DNA of 64,000 nucleotides from Corynebacterium sputi DSM 45148 (GCF_000427865.1 NZ_ATYV01000017.1:1-64000), one strand, 5' to 3'; shown: positions 1 to 9,151, counted from the stretch's first letter. Numbers and translations: made by a program. The notes: generated by a model from the letters alone, not told the origin.

Positions 1-227
1 TCGACTCGTAGTCTGCGGTTTTCTGCTTCCAGGTCGAGGGATTCAGCGGGGCTGTCGGCGCCGGATTGTTTGTGGTTGCGGACCCAGACGCGCAGGGATT
101 CTTTGCTGAGGCCGAGCTCATTGGCGATGCGGGTGACCGCGCCGTGGGCGGTTGCCGGATCGGCTTGGGCGCGGAGCACGAGTTCTACAGCACGCTGCTT
201 GAGCTCCGGGGTGTACTTGACGGGCAT
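1..227 (-). CDS. IS3-family transposase OrfA, partial (runs off the window)
   Basis: The 75 visible codons encode a small helix-turn-helix protein that begins MPVKYTPELKQRAVELVLRA and continues with a TRIANELGLSKESLRVWV segment. This is the typical N-terminal DNA-binding region of IS3-family OrfA, which is usually about 90-110 residues and is joined to the OrfB integrase by a programmed frameshift. The visible end has a leucine-zipper-like stretch (LDLEAENRRLR). The ATG at 225-227 is preceded on the minus strand by an AAGGAAA ribosome site. Whether OrfB is intact cannot be seen. Confidence 0.85.
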   Translation of the reverse strand, partial: MPVKYTPELKQRAVELVLRAQADPATAHGAVTRIANELGLSKESLRVWVRNHKQSGADSPAESLDLEAENRRLRV

Positions 228-261
228 GTGAAGGTTTCCTTTTCCAATTTCTTACCCTCCA
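1..261 (-). mobile_element. End of an IS3-family insertion sequence
   Basis: The left edge of the window holds the orfA end of an IS3-family element; the rest lies outside. The element's orfA reads leftward and the terminal sequence read from its own left end starts TGGAGGGTAAGAAATTGG, with the TG terminus common in this family. The exact border is uncertain and could lie anywhere between about 261 and 271, because the interrupted methyltransferase frame becomes readable only from about 266. No target duplication can be checked with only one end visible. The insertion removes the 5' part of the neighbouring gene. Confidence 0.75.
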
Positions 262-271
262 TTAAACCCGG

Positions 272-916
272 GGCGAACCAGTGGACGTCGGGAAGCGTCC
301 GGGGCACCACCCTGTTCCGCAGGAACAGATCAATGCACTGATTGTGGAACGGGCGCTGCGAGGACTGAACGTCGTAAGGCTTAAAGGTGGAGATCCCTTT
401 GTCTTTGGCCGCGGTGGCGAAGAGGCGCTGGCATGTCGGGCTTTAGGGATTGATGTTGAGGTGGTCCCTGGCATTAGCAGTGCGATCGCGGCGCCGGCGG
501 CAGCGGGTGTGCCCGTGACACACAGAGGTATCGCTGATGCCGTGCACATAGTCAACGGAACCCACGCCCCAGGCGAGGCAACACTGGCGGCACTGAGGGA
601 TCCGACGGTGACTGTCGTGCTTCTGATGGGAGTTGGCTTCTTTCCGACGTTCGCGGACACCGCACTGGCAGCTGGAGTTCCCGGCGAGATCCCCGTGGTC
701 TTCGTAGAAAACGCTCACCACAGCAATCAGCGGACTACCTCAACGGTCCTGGCCGATGCAGCCCAGGCGCTTGTTGAACAAACGGTGAAGAGCCCGGCTG
801 TCATTGTCATCGGTGACGTTGCGGCGCTAGTAGACTCTGGATTGAACAACCTGGTTAGCAGTGGAACCAAGGCTGGGGCCCATAACCACGAAACCGCAGA
901 AACGGGACCGCGGTGA
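272..916 (+). pseudogene. Uroporphyrinogen-III C-methyltransferase (SUMT), 5'-truncated by the IS element
   Basis: SUMT transfers two methyl groups from S-adenosylmethionine to uroporphyrinogen III, giving precorrin-2 for siroheme (and cobalamin). About 214 codons remain: VDVGKRPGHHPVPQEQIN, the VVRLKGGDPFVFGRGGEE signature, PGISSAIAAPA and the C-terminal core ending near GDVAAL. The N-terminal GAGPGD SAM loop, roughly the first 30-40 residues, is absent and is replaced by the insertion sequence. An in-frame stop at 263-265 shows the frame does not continue into the element. A GTG at 281 could start a shortened protein, but it would lack the SAM loop and is probably inactive. It overlaps the next gene by four bases (GTGA), suggesting a former operon with the HemD-like regulator. 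Confidence 0.85.
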
Positions 917-2079
917 GGGCGAAGCGCACTAGGCTGCGCGAGCAACGAGGCTCGGGAGCTCGGCAGATCTCCGAGGCGCTCTCTGGGTGTGACATCCTGC
1001 TACCGGTCGACCGCCGCTCCAGTGAACTGGCAGGAGCCTTGCAACGACACGGGGCTCTGACCACCGTGGCACCGGCGCTGACAATCATCCCGCACTACGA
1101 TGATCGCGAATTGTTAGAGACAACCCGAAGCATCATCGAAGATCCACCAGACATCGTCATTGCCACAACGGGCATCGGATTCCGTGGATGGATGGATGTC
1201 GCCGAAACTGACGGACTTGGCGAGGACCTTCTCGACGCCATCAGCATGGCCCAAATCGTCGTCCGCGGTCCGAAAGCACGAGGAGCAGTCCAACAGGCGG
1301 GCCTGGACGTGGACTGGGTCGCAGAATCGGAAACCTCCCGTGAACTGGTTGAATTCCTCATCACCGAAGGTGTCGCTGGATGCAACATAGTCATCCAGCA
1401 CCACGGGGATGGCGACACCCGGATGGAAAAGATGCTCACCGACGCCGGAGCACAAATCCGCGGGCTGACTATCTATCGCAACGGCCCACCCGCAGATCCT
1501 GACCTGGTGGGACGTACCACCGGGATGGTCGCAGCTGGAGACTTCGATGCGGTGCTGTTCACCTCCGCGCCGGGCGCGAAGTCCTGGCTGCGTCACGCCG
1601 AAGAGCTCGGGACACTTCCACAGGTTGTGGAGGCCGCCGCTGATCGCACGGTATTTGCAGCCGTAGGCTCGGTAACCGCTGATCCCTTGAAGCTCTGCGG
1701 CATTGAACCAATTACACCGGAGCGCTTCAGGTTGGGCGCGCTGGTGCGAATCGTCGTCAGTCACTTGGCTGGCGAGGAGACCGGCACCGCGACCCAGTTC
1801 GGACTGATGCACGTCCGAACAGGTGGGGTCCTGTTGGACGGTGCTTTCTATGAACTTGGCCGGACAGCGACTGATCTACTCCGACTGCTCGCCGAGGATG
1901 CCGGTGTGGTGCTCTCCCGGGGTGATCTCGCTGAGCGTGGGGGCCTGACTGAGCGGGCGGTGGAAGTAACGATCGCGAGAATCCGGGAAGCTCTGGGCAT
2001 TCCAGAGATCATCGAGACTGTGTACAAGCGTGGCTACCGGCTGGCGGCAGAAGAACGTCCGTTGACGGCAGTGGGATAA
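913..2079 (+). CDS. HemD-like uroporphyrinogen-III synthase fused to a winged-helix DNA-binding domain (NnaR-type regulator)
   Basis: The 388-residue protein has an N-terminal uroporphyrinogen-III synthase fold (about 25-270, with [20 protein letters not shown] and a TIYRNGPP segment). Its C-terminal domain is of the OmpR/PhoB transcriptional-regulator type (about 295-380, ending in TVYKRGYRL, the usual end of that winged helix). Proteins of this architecture sit beside SUMT and nitrite reductase genes in actinobacteria, and the characterised members (NnaR of Streptomyces and Mycobacterium) control nitrate/nitrite assimilation. The GTG start overlaps the SUMT stop. A regulatory role is inferred here, and synthase activity is uncertain. 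The 3' end overlaps the convergent ABC-F gene by 46 bases. Confidence 0.8.
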   Translation: MRAKRTRLREQRGSGARQISEALSGCDILLPVDRRSSELAGALQRHGALTTVAPALTIIPHYDDRELLETTRSIIEDPPDIVIATTGIGFRGWMDVAETDGLGEDLLDAISMAQIVVRGPKARGAVQQAGLDVDWVAESETSRELVEFLITEGVAGCNIVIQHHGDGDTRMEKMLTDAGAQIRGLTIYRNGPPADPDLVGRTTGMVAAGDFDAVLFTSAPGAKSWLRHAEELGTLPQVVEAAADRTVFAAVGSVTADPLKLCGIEPITPERFRLGALVRIVVSHLAGEETGTATQFGLMHVRTGGVLLDGAFYELGRTATDLLRLLAEDAGVVLSRGDLAERGGLTERAVEVTIARIREALGIPEIIETVYKRGYRLAAEERPLTAVG

Positions 2080-3695
2080 GTAGAGAGCTGCGGCCACTCC
2101 TTCAGATCGACGAGCATTTTCCGGTCGTGAGTTGCCACGATGACCGCGACACCGGTGTTCTTCAGGCCGTCCGTTAGATCGTCGACGAGGCTGGTGGACA
2201 GGTGATTTGAGGGCTCGTCGAGGATCAGCAAGTCAGGCGAGCCGGCGAGCAGCTCGGCGATCTGCAGTCGCCGCCTTTGGCCTTCGGACAGACGACTCAC
2301 TGGAGTTCTCATTGCGGTGGAATCCAGCAGTCCCATCGATGATGCGGCTGGGCAGATGGTGCGGGGTGTGGCATCGGAGTTCTGTGGGTCGGTCCAGTTA
2401 GGGGCTTCCTGGGTGAGGTAGGCGATCTGGGCGTCGGGCTGGCGGGTGATGGAGCCGGAGGTTGGATCTAGCCGTCCGGTCAGCAGGTTCAGCAGCGTGG
2501 ACTTGCCTGAGCCATTGGGGCCGACCAGGAGGAATTTGTCTCCCACAGAGATGGATAGGGAGATGGGTGGGGTATCGGGGTGGAAGTGGGCGTCGGAAAG
2601 CAGGTTGGAAGCGGTGACCACGGACTTTCCGGTGCGCGCTGGCAGCTCCGGGAAGCGGAAGTCAAGGGGAGGCGGCGGCACATCGACCGCGTGTTCTTCC
2701 AAGTCGCGGACTCGGCGGTTGAAAGCTTGCACGACACCGGCGGTGCGGTTCGCTCGCTCGTGTCGGCCGTGACCTTTCTCTGGACGCCAGCCGGTGCTGA
2801 GCCGGCTGCGGGCGTCGTCAACTGCTGACTCCAGGCGCTGCGACTCGGCTTGTTGGTCCGCGAAGCGTTGCTCCCAGTCGGCACGATCGCGACGTCGGCC
2901 CTCGCGCCACCCGTCGTAGCCACCGGAGTAGGACCTGGGTCGCAGGTCGATTGAGGGGTCGAGGTCGAGGAAGGTGAGGGGGACGTCGTAAAGCAATTGG
3001 CGGTCGTGGCTGACCACAGCGACGGCTCCTGGGTGCTCGCGCAGGCGCGCGGTGAGGAAATCGATTCCGTCGGCATCAAGGTGATTGGTCGGCTCATCGA
3101 GCAACAGGATGTCTGGGCGGGCGCCGAGCACACACGCCAGGCGCACGCGGTAGCGCTGCCCGACGGACAGGGTCGTCAACACACGCGCACGCTCCGTGCA
3201 GGCATTGAGTCTGGCCAGCGCAATATCGACGCGTCGCTCGGCATCCCAAGCGTCGAGGCGAGTGGCGTGGTCGAGGGCGTGAGAATAGGCGTCGTCGGAA
3301 CCAGGAGTGCCCTCGGTGAGAGCAACAGTGGCGTGGTCGAGAGCGATGAGAGCGTCGAGAGACTCGCGGATGTGACTACTGATCAGATCGCCCACGGTGC
3401 GGGCGGTGCCATCGAAAGAGTGGGAGCCCAGCTCCTGCTCGGCGACGGCGATTGAACCTGCTCGGGAGACGGTTCCGCTGTCTGGAATCAGTTCGCCAGC
3501 AAGGACTTTGAGAAGTGTGGATTTGCCGCGGCCGTTCTCGCCGACGATGGCGAGTCTGGTCCGATTCGCCGCAGAAACGGTGACACTACTGTCCGTGAGC
3601 ACCTGTCGATCGCCGAGCATTACGTTGATGTTGTCGGCCCGGATGTGGGCGGCGCTGGAAGTGGGTTCAGTGGGCTTGGGGTGGGTGTTTCGCAT
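2034..3695 (-). CDS. ABC-F family ATPase (possible ribosome-protection/antibiotic-resistance type)
   Basis: The 553-residue protein carries two ABC cassettes and no membrane segments, which defines ABC-F proteins that act on the ribosome. Cassette 1 has Walker [10 protein letters not shown] (52-60), signature LSVGQ (176-180) and [11 protein letters not shown] (197-207). Cassette 2 has Walker [10 protein letters not shown] (392-400), signature LSEGQ (469-473) and [11 protein letters not shown]. The linker is charged (about 255-335). The ATG at 3693-3695 has a GAGGA ribosome site that is part of a hairpin. The complex leader and the lack of operon partners favour an inducible resistance role, but a housekeeping translation factor of the same family cannot be excluded. 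The substrate drug is unknown. Confidence 0.85.
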   Translation of the reverse strand: MRNTHPKPTEPTSSAAHIRADNINVMLGDRQVLTDSSVTVSAANRTRLAIVGENGRGKSTLLKVLAGELIPDSGTVSRAGSIAVAEQELGSHSFDGTARTVGDLISSHIRESLDALIALDHATVALTEGTPGSDDAYSHALDHATRLDAWDAERRVDIALARLNACTERARVLTTLSVGQRYRVRLACVLGARPDILLLDEPTNHLDADGIDFLTARLREHPGAVAVVSHDRQLLYDVPLTFLDLDPSIDLRPRSYSGGYDGWREGRRRDRADWEQRFADQQAESQRLESAVDDARSRLSTGWRPEKGHGRHERANRTAGVVQAFNRRVRDLEEHAVDVPPPPLDFRFPELPARTGKSVVTASNLLSDAHFHPDTPPISLSISVGDKFLLVGPNGSGKSTLLNLLTGRLDPTSGSITRQPDAQIAYLTQEAPNWTDPQNSDATPRTICPAASSMGLLDSTAMRTPVSRLSEGQRRRLQIAELLAGSPDLLILDEPSNHLSTSLVDDLTDGLKNTGVAVIVATHDRKMLVDLKEWPQLSTYPTAVNGRSSAASR

Positions 3696-3698
3696 GGT

Positions 3699-3807
3699 GT
3701 CCTCGTGGGATGAGGACGGCAGGGGGCGACTGCGCGCTATCGCATGGGCCGAAGATCATTCGGGCATGCGGAAACTGCCGTCCGGAATGGATGTTTTTCC
3801 GGGACGG
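3699..3807 (-). promoter_or_regulatory. Four-segment attenuator-like leader of the ABC-F gene
   Basis: Read on the minus strand, four complementary segments precede the ABC-F start: segment 1 at 3798-3807, segment 2 at 3775-3786, segment 3 at 3712-3722 and segment 4 at 3699-3704. Segments 1 and 2 pair (CCGTCC-GGA with TCCGGACGG, one bulge). Segments 3 and 4 pair as GTCCTC/GAGGAC and bury the GAGGA ribosome site. Segments 2 and 3 pair perfectly over nine bases (GGACGGCAG/CTGCCGTCC), which would exclude both other hairpins and free the ribosome site. This matches the logic of translational attenuators upstream of erm and ABC-F resistance genes. Inference from base pairing only. Confidence 0.55.
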
Positions 3808-3861
3808 CTGGCGAACTACAAAAATGTACGAGTTAGAAGATCAACGTATGGTCCGCCGCCG

Positions 3862-3930
3862 TCAGCGGAGGGACCAGATACGGATCGCGGGGTTCGTTAC
3901 CCAGATGTTGCACTGCATGTCAGTGACCAT
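3862..3930 (-). CDS. Possible 22-codon leader peptide upstream of the ABC-F gene
   Basis: A small ATG-initiated frame encodes MVTDMQCNIWVTNPAIRIWS followed by two more residues. It ends inside a hairpin-forming stretch (3850-3875) upstream of the attenuator-like leader. It has no convincing ribosome site and may be chance, but its position is where a regulatory leader peptide would be expected. A second short frame begins at an ATG (minus strand, near 3755-3757), starts [13 protein letters not shown] and runs through segments 3 and 4 into the ABC-F start region. Confidence 0.25.
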   Translation of the reverse strand: MVTDMQCNIWVTNPAIRIWSLR

Positions 3931-3984
3931 AGGCAGGGACGAGGGAGCAGCGCAAGGTCCTGATCATCCTCGTGGCCTCCTACG

Positions 3985-4962
3985 ATGGCAGCCATGACCA
4001 GTTCGAATTCCACCGCCCGCACCAATCAGCCACGCATTGTTGCGGATGTCGACACCGGTATCGACGACATGCTCGCCCTCATCTACCTGGCTAAACGTCA
4101 CCTCGCGGGGGAAATTGAACTCGTCGCGGTCACGTGCACCGCGGGCAACACCACGGTGTGCCAGGCGGCTCGGAACTCACAGTGGATCCTCGATCTGTGC
4201 GGCGCGAGCGACATCCCCGTCGCCGCCGGTTATGGAGCGCCGCTGTCCGTGCCGTTGACCACCACCCCGGAGACTCATGGCGAGTTCGGCCTCGGCTTCG
4301 CCCGCCCGCCGTCAGCCAGCCTGGGCTCCTGCGACGCCGTCGGCGCCGCGCCAGGGTTGTGGAAAAACTCGCTTCCCGACGCCTCCCTCCCCACACCTCA
4401 CCTCCTCATCACCGGACCCTTGACCACAGCTGCCCGGCACCTGGACCTTGCCAGCGAATTCAGCGGAGTGACAGTGATGGGAGGTGCGGTGAATCACCCA
4501 GGGAATACGACTCCCACCGCCGAATGGAATTTTTGGGTCGACCCGGATGCTGTGAAAACCGTGGTGGATTCAGACCTGGAATTCACGCTGTGCTCGCTGA
4601 AAGTGACCGAGCAGGTCACGGTTGATCCCACAGATGTGGAGGCCTGGGCCATTCCTGGTGAACTTGGCGAGGTGGTGGAGCAAGCCCTGCGCTTCTACTT
4701 CGGGTTCCACCGCTCGCAGGGCGAAGGTTATTTAGCGCAGGTCCATGACCTGTATGCGGCGATGGTGGCGTCGGGTGGGGTTGGGGACGTCGGGAAGCGA
4801 TCTCGTCTGGTTCGTTTGGAAAGCGTTGAGGGCGCGCGCGGAACAGTGCAGGTGGCGGAGGTCGTTGAAGGCGAGGTTTCACGGGGAACAAACGTGAGAC
4901 TCATCGAGGACGTGGATCCGGCAGAAGTCCACGAAGAGCTGAGGCGGGTCCTAGCGTTGTAG
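3985..4962 (+). CDS. Inosine-uridine preferring nucleoside hydrolase
   Basis: The enzyme cleaves the N-glycosidic bond of nucleosides to free base and ribose in salvage. The family fingerprint DVDTGIDD, which supplies the Ca2+-binding aspartates, is at residues 21-28, and an ITGPLTTAARHL segment and an EWNFWVDPDA segment follow in the expected order. At 325 residues it has the usual family length. An alternative ATG lies nine bases downstream at 3994. It is transcribed away from the ABC-F leader, with which it shares a 290-base divergent region. Substrate preference cannot be read from sequence. Confidence 0.88.
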   Translation: MAAMTSSNSTARTNQPRIVADVDTGIDDMLALIYLAKRHLAGEIELVAVTCTAGNTTVCQAARNSQWILDLCGASDIPVAAGYGAPLSVPLTTTPETHGEFGLGFARPPSASLGSCDAVGAAPGLWKNSLPDASLPTPHLLITGPLTTAARHLDLASEFSGVTVMGGAVNHPGNTTPTAEWNFWVDPDAVKTVVDSDLEFTLCSLKVTEQVTVDPTDVEAWAIPGELGEVVEQALRFYFGFHRSQGEGYLAQVHDLYAAMVASGGVGDVGKRSRLVRLESVEGARGTVQVAEVVEGEVSRGTNVRLIEDVDPAEVHEELRRVLAL

Positions 4963-5077
4963 CTCGGTGTGGAATGCCGTGACCAGCGGGAATCCGGACG
5001 ATCCTCGTTTTCCGGTAACCTCCGGCGATCTAACTGTTATTCAAAGTTTCAGGACAACTTCAGGAGGATATGGACCG

Positions 5078-5495
5078 GTGAAGGATCAGATCAAGATATC
5101 GATGGCATTCCTGGGACTACTGGTCGGTGCGGGCTTTGCCACCGGCCTCGAGGTGATCCAGTACTTCGTGTCCTTCGGTTTCTATGGTCTGTGGGGCGCG
5201 CTGCTATCCGGCGTGGTGATGGCGGTGGCCGGCGCGGTGATCCTGCACTTGGGCAGTTACTTCCTCGCGGATGAACACAACAGCTTCTGTCGGCGGATCT
5301 CGCACCCGGCACTGTCCAGGACGCTTAGAGTCCGGACATCGCGACATCATCAGAGACCTCACCGAACAGCGAGAAAACGGCGATGACTTCAGCAGTGACG
5401 ACGAAGACAAGCTCAGCCATGAACTCAACGAATCCGACGCAGATTCCGACGAGCTAGGGGTGCAAGTCTCCGGTGAAATCAACGGGAATTCATGA
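5078..5495 (+). pseudogene. Remnant of a YkvI-like membrane protein
   Basis: A strong AGGAGG ribosome site (5062-5067) precedes a GTG at 5078 and a reading frame whose first 80 or so residues form two membrane segments: IKISMAFLGLLVGAGFATGL and a following GLWGALLSGVVMAVAGAVIL stretch. After about 5325 the frame turns into an arginine-rich, implausible tail. A second frame (about 5271-5495) carries an acidic C-terminal-like stretch with DDEDKLSHELNESDADSDEL. The N-terminal part resembles YkvI-type permease-like proteins, normally about 350 or more residues. The simplest reading is an internal deletion that joined the beginning and end of the gene out of frame. Confidence 0.6.
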
Positions 5496-6377
5496 GTCCC
5501 GTTCCACGGGGAGCCAGAGCTCGGAGTGGGTGTGGTGGCCGTTGGCGTCGAGAAGCGTAGTGACAATCTCTGGGCCCGGCACCGTGCTGTACGGGTTCGC
5601 AGGGAACCACTTTCCGTAAGCGTCAACCCATAGCTGCTCGATCTGCTCGGTCTCCGGACCGTCGGAGGTGAGCACGAGCCAGGTGTGGGCGGGGACGTTA
5701 AGGACGTCGAAAGGCTCATTTCCAGCCTGCGGGTTCGCAGGCGCTGCGTCGGTCGCGGCGCCAATCCAGTACTCGAGAGTACTGCCCTCGGCGCGGTCCT
5801 CCGCGATGTCCGTAGAGACGCTGAGAACTCCGGCCGGTTCGATCGTGGAGAAACCCGCGATCGCGCGCGTGGTGTTTAAGCCGACCTCGCGGTGGAACTG
5901 GATCATCTCCTGATTTGGCCCCTCGCACACCAGATGGATGCGCCGGCTACGTCCGACCACGGTGAATGGATCTTTGGTTTCTAGGCGGTAGTTCACTTGT
6001 TCTGCTCCGTCGATGGTGAGTGTGATGATCAGGCGAGGTTGCGCCCACAGCGTGGCCCCGGTCTCCCGGGCCTGGGTCGGGCCGATTCCGTGAATGACAC
6101 GAAAAGCCCGGCTGAACGCATCGGCGGAGGAGTACCCGTACTTCACGGCGATGTCCTGAATCGCGTCGTCACCGTCGACAATCTCAGCGGCGGCGACCGT
6201 CAGCCGACGACGCCGGATGTACCCAGACAACGGCATCCCAGCAAGAGACGAGAACATGCGGCGGAAGTGATGCTCCGTCGTGAAAGCGGTGCGGGCAAGA
6301 TCGTTAATGTCCAAGTCGCCATCGGCAACCGTGAGGTGTTCTTCGATGAGCCCCATGGCGGTGTTCCAGCTGTCCAT
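5490..6377 (-). CDS. AraC-family regulator with C-terminal effector-binding (GyrI-like) domain
   Basis: The N-terminal part (about 1-100) is an AraC/XylS double helix-turn-helix with the conserved pattern DIAVKYGYSSADAFSRAFR followed by GIGPTQAR. The C-terminal 160 residues resemble the AraC effector-binding/GyrI-like fold that senses small molecules in Rob- and BltR-type regulators, and end in ELWLPV. The ATG at 6375-6377 was chosen because a GAGGGAG ribosome site precedes it; an upstream ATG would add 17 unlikely residues. No adjacent target gene is obvious. Its 3' end meets the end of the decayed membrane gene. Confidence 0.85.
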   Translation of the reverse strand: MDSWNTAMGLIEEHLTVADGDLDINDLARTAFTTEHHFRRMFSSLAGMPLSGYIRRRRLTVAAAEIVDGDDAIQDIAVKYGYSSADAFSRAFRVIHGIGPTQARETGATLWAQPRLIITLTIDGAEQVNYRLETKDPFTVVGRSRRIHLVCEGPNQEMIQFHREVGLNTTRAIAGFSTIEPAGVLSVSTDIAEDRAEGSTLEYWIGAATDAAPANPQAGNEPFDVLNVPAHTWLVLTSDGPETEQIEQLWVDAYGKWFPANPYSTVPGPEIVTTLLDANGHHTHSELWLPVERDS

Positions 6378-6606
6378 TGACACTCCCTCGTCGCAAGCGG
6401 CGTGCTTGACGCGGTACCTGATCATCATCGGGGCGTTTGTCCCCGATGCACCAAAACTACGATCAAGCCTAGGGGTGATGTCCGACTATTCGTGCGCCGT
6501 TCTGTCGGGTGCTCCTAACGGCTGCTGGGCCTCCTCTGGCCAGGCATTTCCCCTGGTAAAGTCGCTTTTATCGGAACCGTTCCACCAGCCAGGTTGAGGA
6601 CGCGAC

Positions 6607-7905
6607 TTACAGTTCCTCGCGGGTCTCGATCACCGTGAGTGTGCCGTCGCCTCGCGCTTCCGCCTCGGGAATGACATCGTCCGGGTCGATCAGATAGACG
6701 TCCTTGCCGTCCGCGCAGAGTCGTTCGAGGATTTCCAGAATCAGGGTCTGCGCCGCGATGTCGATCGCATGCACCGCCGTCAGGTCGAGCGCAATGCCCT
6801 TCTCCGTGAATTCACCGTCGTTGACTCCTTCGTAGACCTGCCGCACCAGCCGCTCAGCGCCAGAGAATCGGATGCTGCCCTGGACCTCGACGACACGAAC
6901 TTCACCGCTCGACCCTGATGCGCCTCCGCTCGCGTCGATCACGGTGATGTCGCGAATCACCGAGCGGTCCATCGCCGGGACGTGCATCAGGTGAAGTCCC
7001 AGATCCGCGGACATCCGCTCGAATAGTGCGACGCCGCGCACGCTGTTGCCGTGTTCGTCGAGACGCGGTGAGAACGTCGCGATGCCCAGCTGTCCCGGTA
7101 GCGCGCCGATCACACCGCCGGCGACCCCGCTTTTCGCAGGGATACCAACCTGAGTCACCCAGTCACCCGCCGCGTCATACATGCCGCAGGTGGTCATCAC
7201 GCTCAAAACCTGCTTTACGACGTCCCCTCCAATTACCCTCTCTCCCGTCACCGGATTCACCCCGTCATTGGCAAGCGTCGCTGCCATGACACCCAGATCG
7301 CGAGTGGTCACGAGCAGAGAGCTTTGTCTGGTGTAGCCCTCGACAACGTCGGTGGCTTCTTCCTCGAGAGCTTCATATCCGCTGAGCATGTGGGCGATCG
7401 CGAGGTTGCGGTGCGCGTGGTCAAGTTCAGAGCCACAGACTCGTTCGTCGATTGATAGTTCTCGCCCGGCGAACGCGGATAAGCCCTTGATGACCCGGTC
7501 GAGTTTCTCTTCGGGGGAGGCCTCTGGTCCCACCAGCATCGAGTGCACGGTGATGGCGCCGGCGTTGATCATCGGGTTGTAGGGGCGGCCCTCGCAGTCC
7601 ATGGAAAGTTCGTTGAAGGCTTCGCCGGAGGGCTCCACGCCCACCTTGGAGTGGACTTCGTCCCAGCCGCGGTCCTGGACTGCCAGCGCGTAGGCGAAGG
7701 GTTTGGCGATGGACTGGATCGAGAATTCTTCGTCCGAGTCGCCACAGGCGTAGATCTCGCCATCGGTCGTCACGATTACTGCGGCCAGCCGGTCTGGTTC
7801 TGCATCAGCTAGTTCCGGGATATGGTCGGCCCGTTCACCACCGTCGCCGTCAGCGCGAATGTCGACGAGGACTTTGTCCAGGTAATCGGGTATCGGTGAC
7901 TTCAT
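6607..7905 (-). CDS. glsA: Glutaminase with C-terminal STAS domain
   Basis: Glutaminase converts L-glutamine to glutamate and ammonia using a serine beta-lactamase-like fold. The SxxK catalytic motif is visible as SIAK (65-68), followed by NPMINAGAI (about 109-117), and the catalytic domain ends near residue 310. The last 110 residues form a STAS (anti-sigma-antagonist-like) domain: a VVEVQGSIRFSGAERLVRQV strand-helix start, LDLTAVHAIDIAA and a final EILERLCADGKDVYLID. The start at 7903-7905 was chosen as the N-terminus of the conserved family; a longer frame would add 41 dubious residues. The STAS fusion suggests regulation by partner proteins. Confidence 0.9.
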   Translation of the reverse strand: MKSPIPDYLDKVLVDIRADGDGGERADHIPELADAEPDRLAAVIVTTDGEIYACGDSDEEFSIQSIAKPFAYALAVQDRGWDEVHSKVGVEPSGEAFNELSMDCEGRPYNPMINAGAITVHSMLVGPEASPEEKLDRVIKGLSAFAGRELSIDERVCGSELDHAHRNLAIAHMLSGYEALEEEATDVVEGYTRQSSLLVTTRDLGVMAATLANDGVNPVTGERVIGGDVVKQVLSVMTTCGMYDAAGDWVTQVGIPAKSGVAGGVIGALPGQLGIATFSPRLDEHGNSVRGVALFERMSADLGLHLMHVPAMDRSVIRDITVIDASGGASGSSGEVRVVEVQGSIRFSGAERLVRQVYEGVNDGEFTEKGIALDLTAVHAIDIAAQTLILEILERLCADGKDVYLIDPDDVIPEAEARGDGTLTVIETREEL

Positions 7906-8027
7906 GTGACATTGGTACCAGAGTTCGGGGAATACACCGCCACCACATGTTGTTGACATGTCATGTAAATGGAAGAGTAGTTTCAGCGGTACCAACCACG
8001 GCGGTACCAACCAGGAAAGAGAGCGCA

Positions 8028-9149
8028 ATGGACTTCGGAATCTTCACCATCGGCGATGTCACCCCGGACCCCACTACAGGCCGCGCACCCAGTGAGCATG
8101 AGCGCATCGCCGCGACCGTCGAGTACGCAAAGAAGGCGGAAGAGGTTGGCCTCGACGTCTTCGCCACCGGCGAGCACCACAACCCGCCGTTCGTCGCTCC
8201 GGCCAACCCGCCGATCCTGATGGCGCACCTGGCCGCCCAGACCGAGAAGCTCCGCTTCTCCACGGCCACAACCCTCATCACCACCAACGACCCTGTCCGC
8301 CTCGCCGAGGACTACGCCTACGCGCAGCACCTATCTGGCGGCCGCATCGACCTGATGCTTGGCCGCGGCAACACCGGGCCGGTGTACCCGTGGTTTGGCC
8401 AGGACATCCGACAGGGGATCCCGCTCGCAGTGGAGAACTACCATCTGCTGCGGACTCTCTGGCGGCAGGAGAACGTTTCCTGGAAGGGGCAGTTCCGCAC
8501 GCCGCTGCAGGGATTCACCTCGACGCCGCGTCCGCTCGATGACACCCCGCCATTCGTCTGGCACGGCTCCATTCGGTCTCCGCAGATTGCTGAGCAGGCT
8601 GCCTATTACGGAGACGGCTTCTTCCACAACAACATCTTCTGGAACATCGAGCACACTCAGAAGATGGTCAATAGCTACCGCCGTCGCTTCGAAGCGCACG
8701 GCCACGGTGCCGCCGACCAAGCGATCGTCGGGCTGGGCGGTCAGGTCTTCATCGGCGACACCGAGCAGAAGGCTAAGGAGTACTTCCGCCCCTACTTCGA
8801 CAACGCCCCCGTCTACGGCCACGGACCGAGCATGGAGGAGTTCTCCCAGATGACTCCGCTGACTGTCGGCACCGTCGACCAGGTCATCGACCGATACCTC
8901 GGATACGCCGATGCCGTCGGCGACTACCAGCGCCAGCTCTTCCTCGTCGACCACGCGGGCCTGCCCAAGGAGGTTGTCTTGGAACAGATCGAGATCCTCG
9001 GTACCGAGGTCGTCCCGGTCCTGCGCAAGGAATTTGAGGCCCGTCGCCCCGCGCACGTCCCCAGCGGCCCGCCGACGCACACCTCCCTCGTCGCCGACGG
9101 CCCGCACACCCCGTACCACCTCATCGAACCGGCAAAGAAGGAGAACTAA
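8028..9149 (+). CDS. LLM-class flavin-dependent monooxygenase, CE1758 type
   Basis: A luciferase-like TIM-barrel monooxygenase of 373 residues that uses reduced FMN delivered by a reductase. It starts MDFGIFTIGDVTPD, and GEHHNPPF, the RLAEDYAYAQHLSGGRIDLM segment and RGNTGPVYPW match the luciferase-like family core. The ATG at 8028 has an AGGAAAGAG ribosome site; a longer frame upstream has none. It lies two bases before the FMN reductase gene, the arrangement by which the CE1758/CE1759 pair was defined in corynebacteria. The organic substrate is unknown. Confidence 0.9.
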   Translation: MDFGIFTIGDVTPDPTTGRAPSEHERIAATVEYAKKAEEVGLDVFATGEHHNPPFVAPANPPILMAHLAAQTEKLRFSTATTLITTNDPVRLAEDYAYAQHLSGGRIDLMLGRGNTGPVYPWFGQDIRQGIPLAVENYHLLRTLWRQENVSWKGQFRTPLQGFTSTPRPLDDTPPFVWHGSIRSPQIAEQAAYYGDGFFHNNIFWNIEHTQKMVNSYRRRFEAHGHGAADQAIVGLGGQVFIGDTEQKAKEYFRPYFDNAPVYGHGPSMEEFSQMTPLTVGTVDQVIDRYLGYADAVGDYQRQLFLVDHAGLPKEVVLEQIEILGTEVVPVLRKEFEARRPAHVPSGPPTHTSLVADGPHTPYHLIEPAKKEN

Positions 9150-9151
9150 CT

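Noticed and set aside
286-4798. Explaining the 11-mer repeat by the conserved VGKR peptide
   Set aside because: Only three of nine genic copies encode VGKR; others read LPD or TSGSK on either strand, and two are intergenic.
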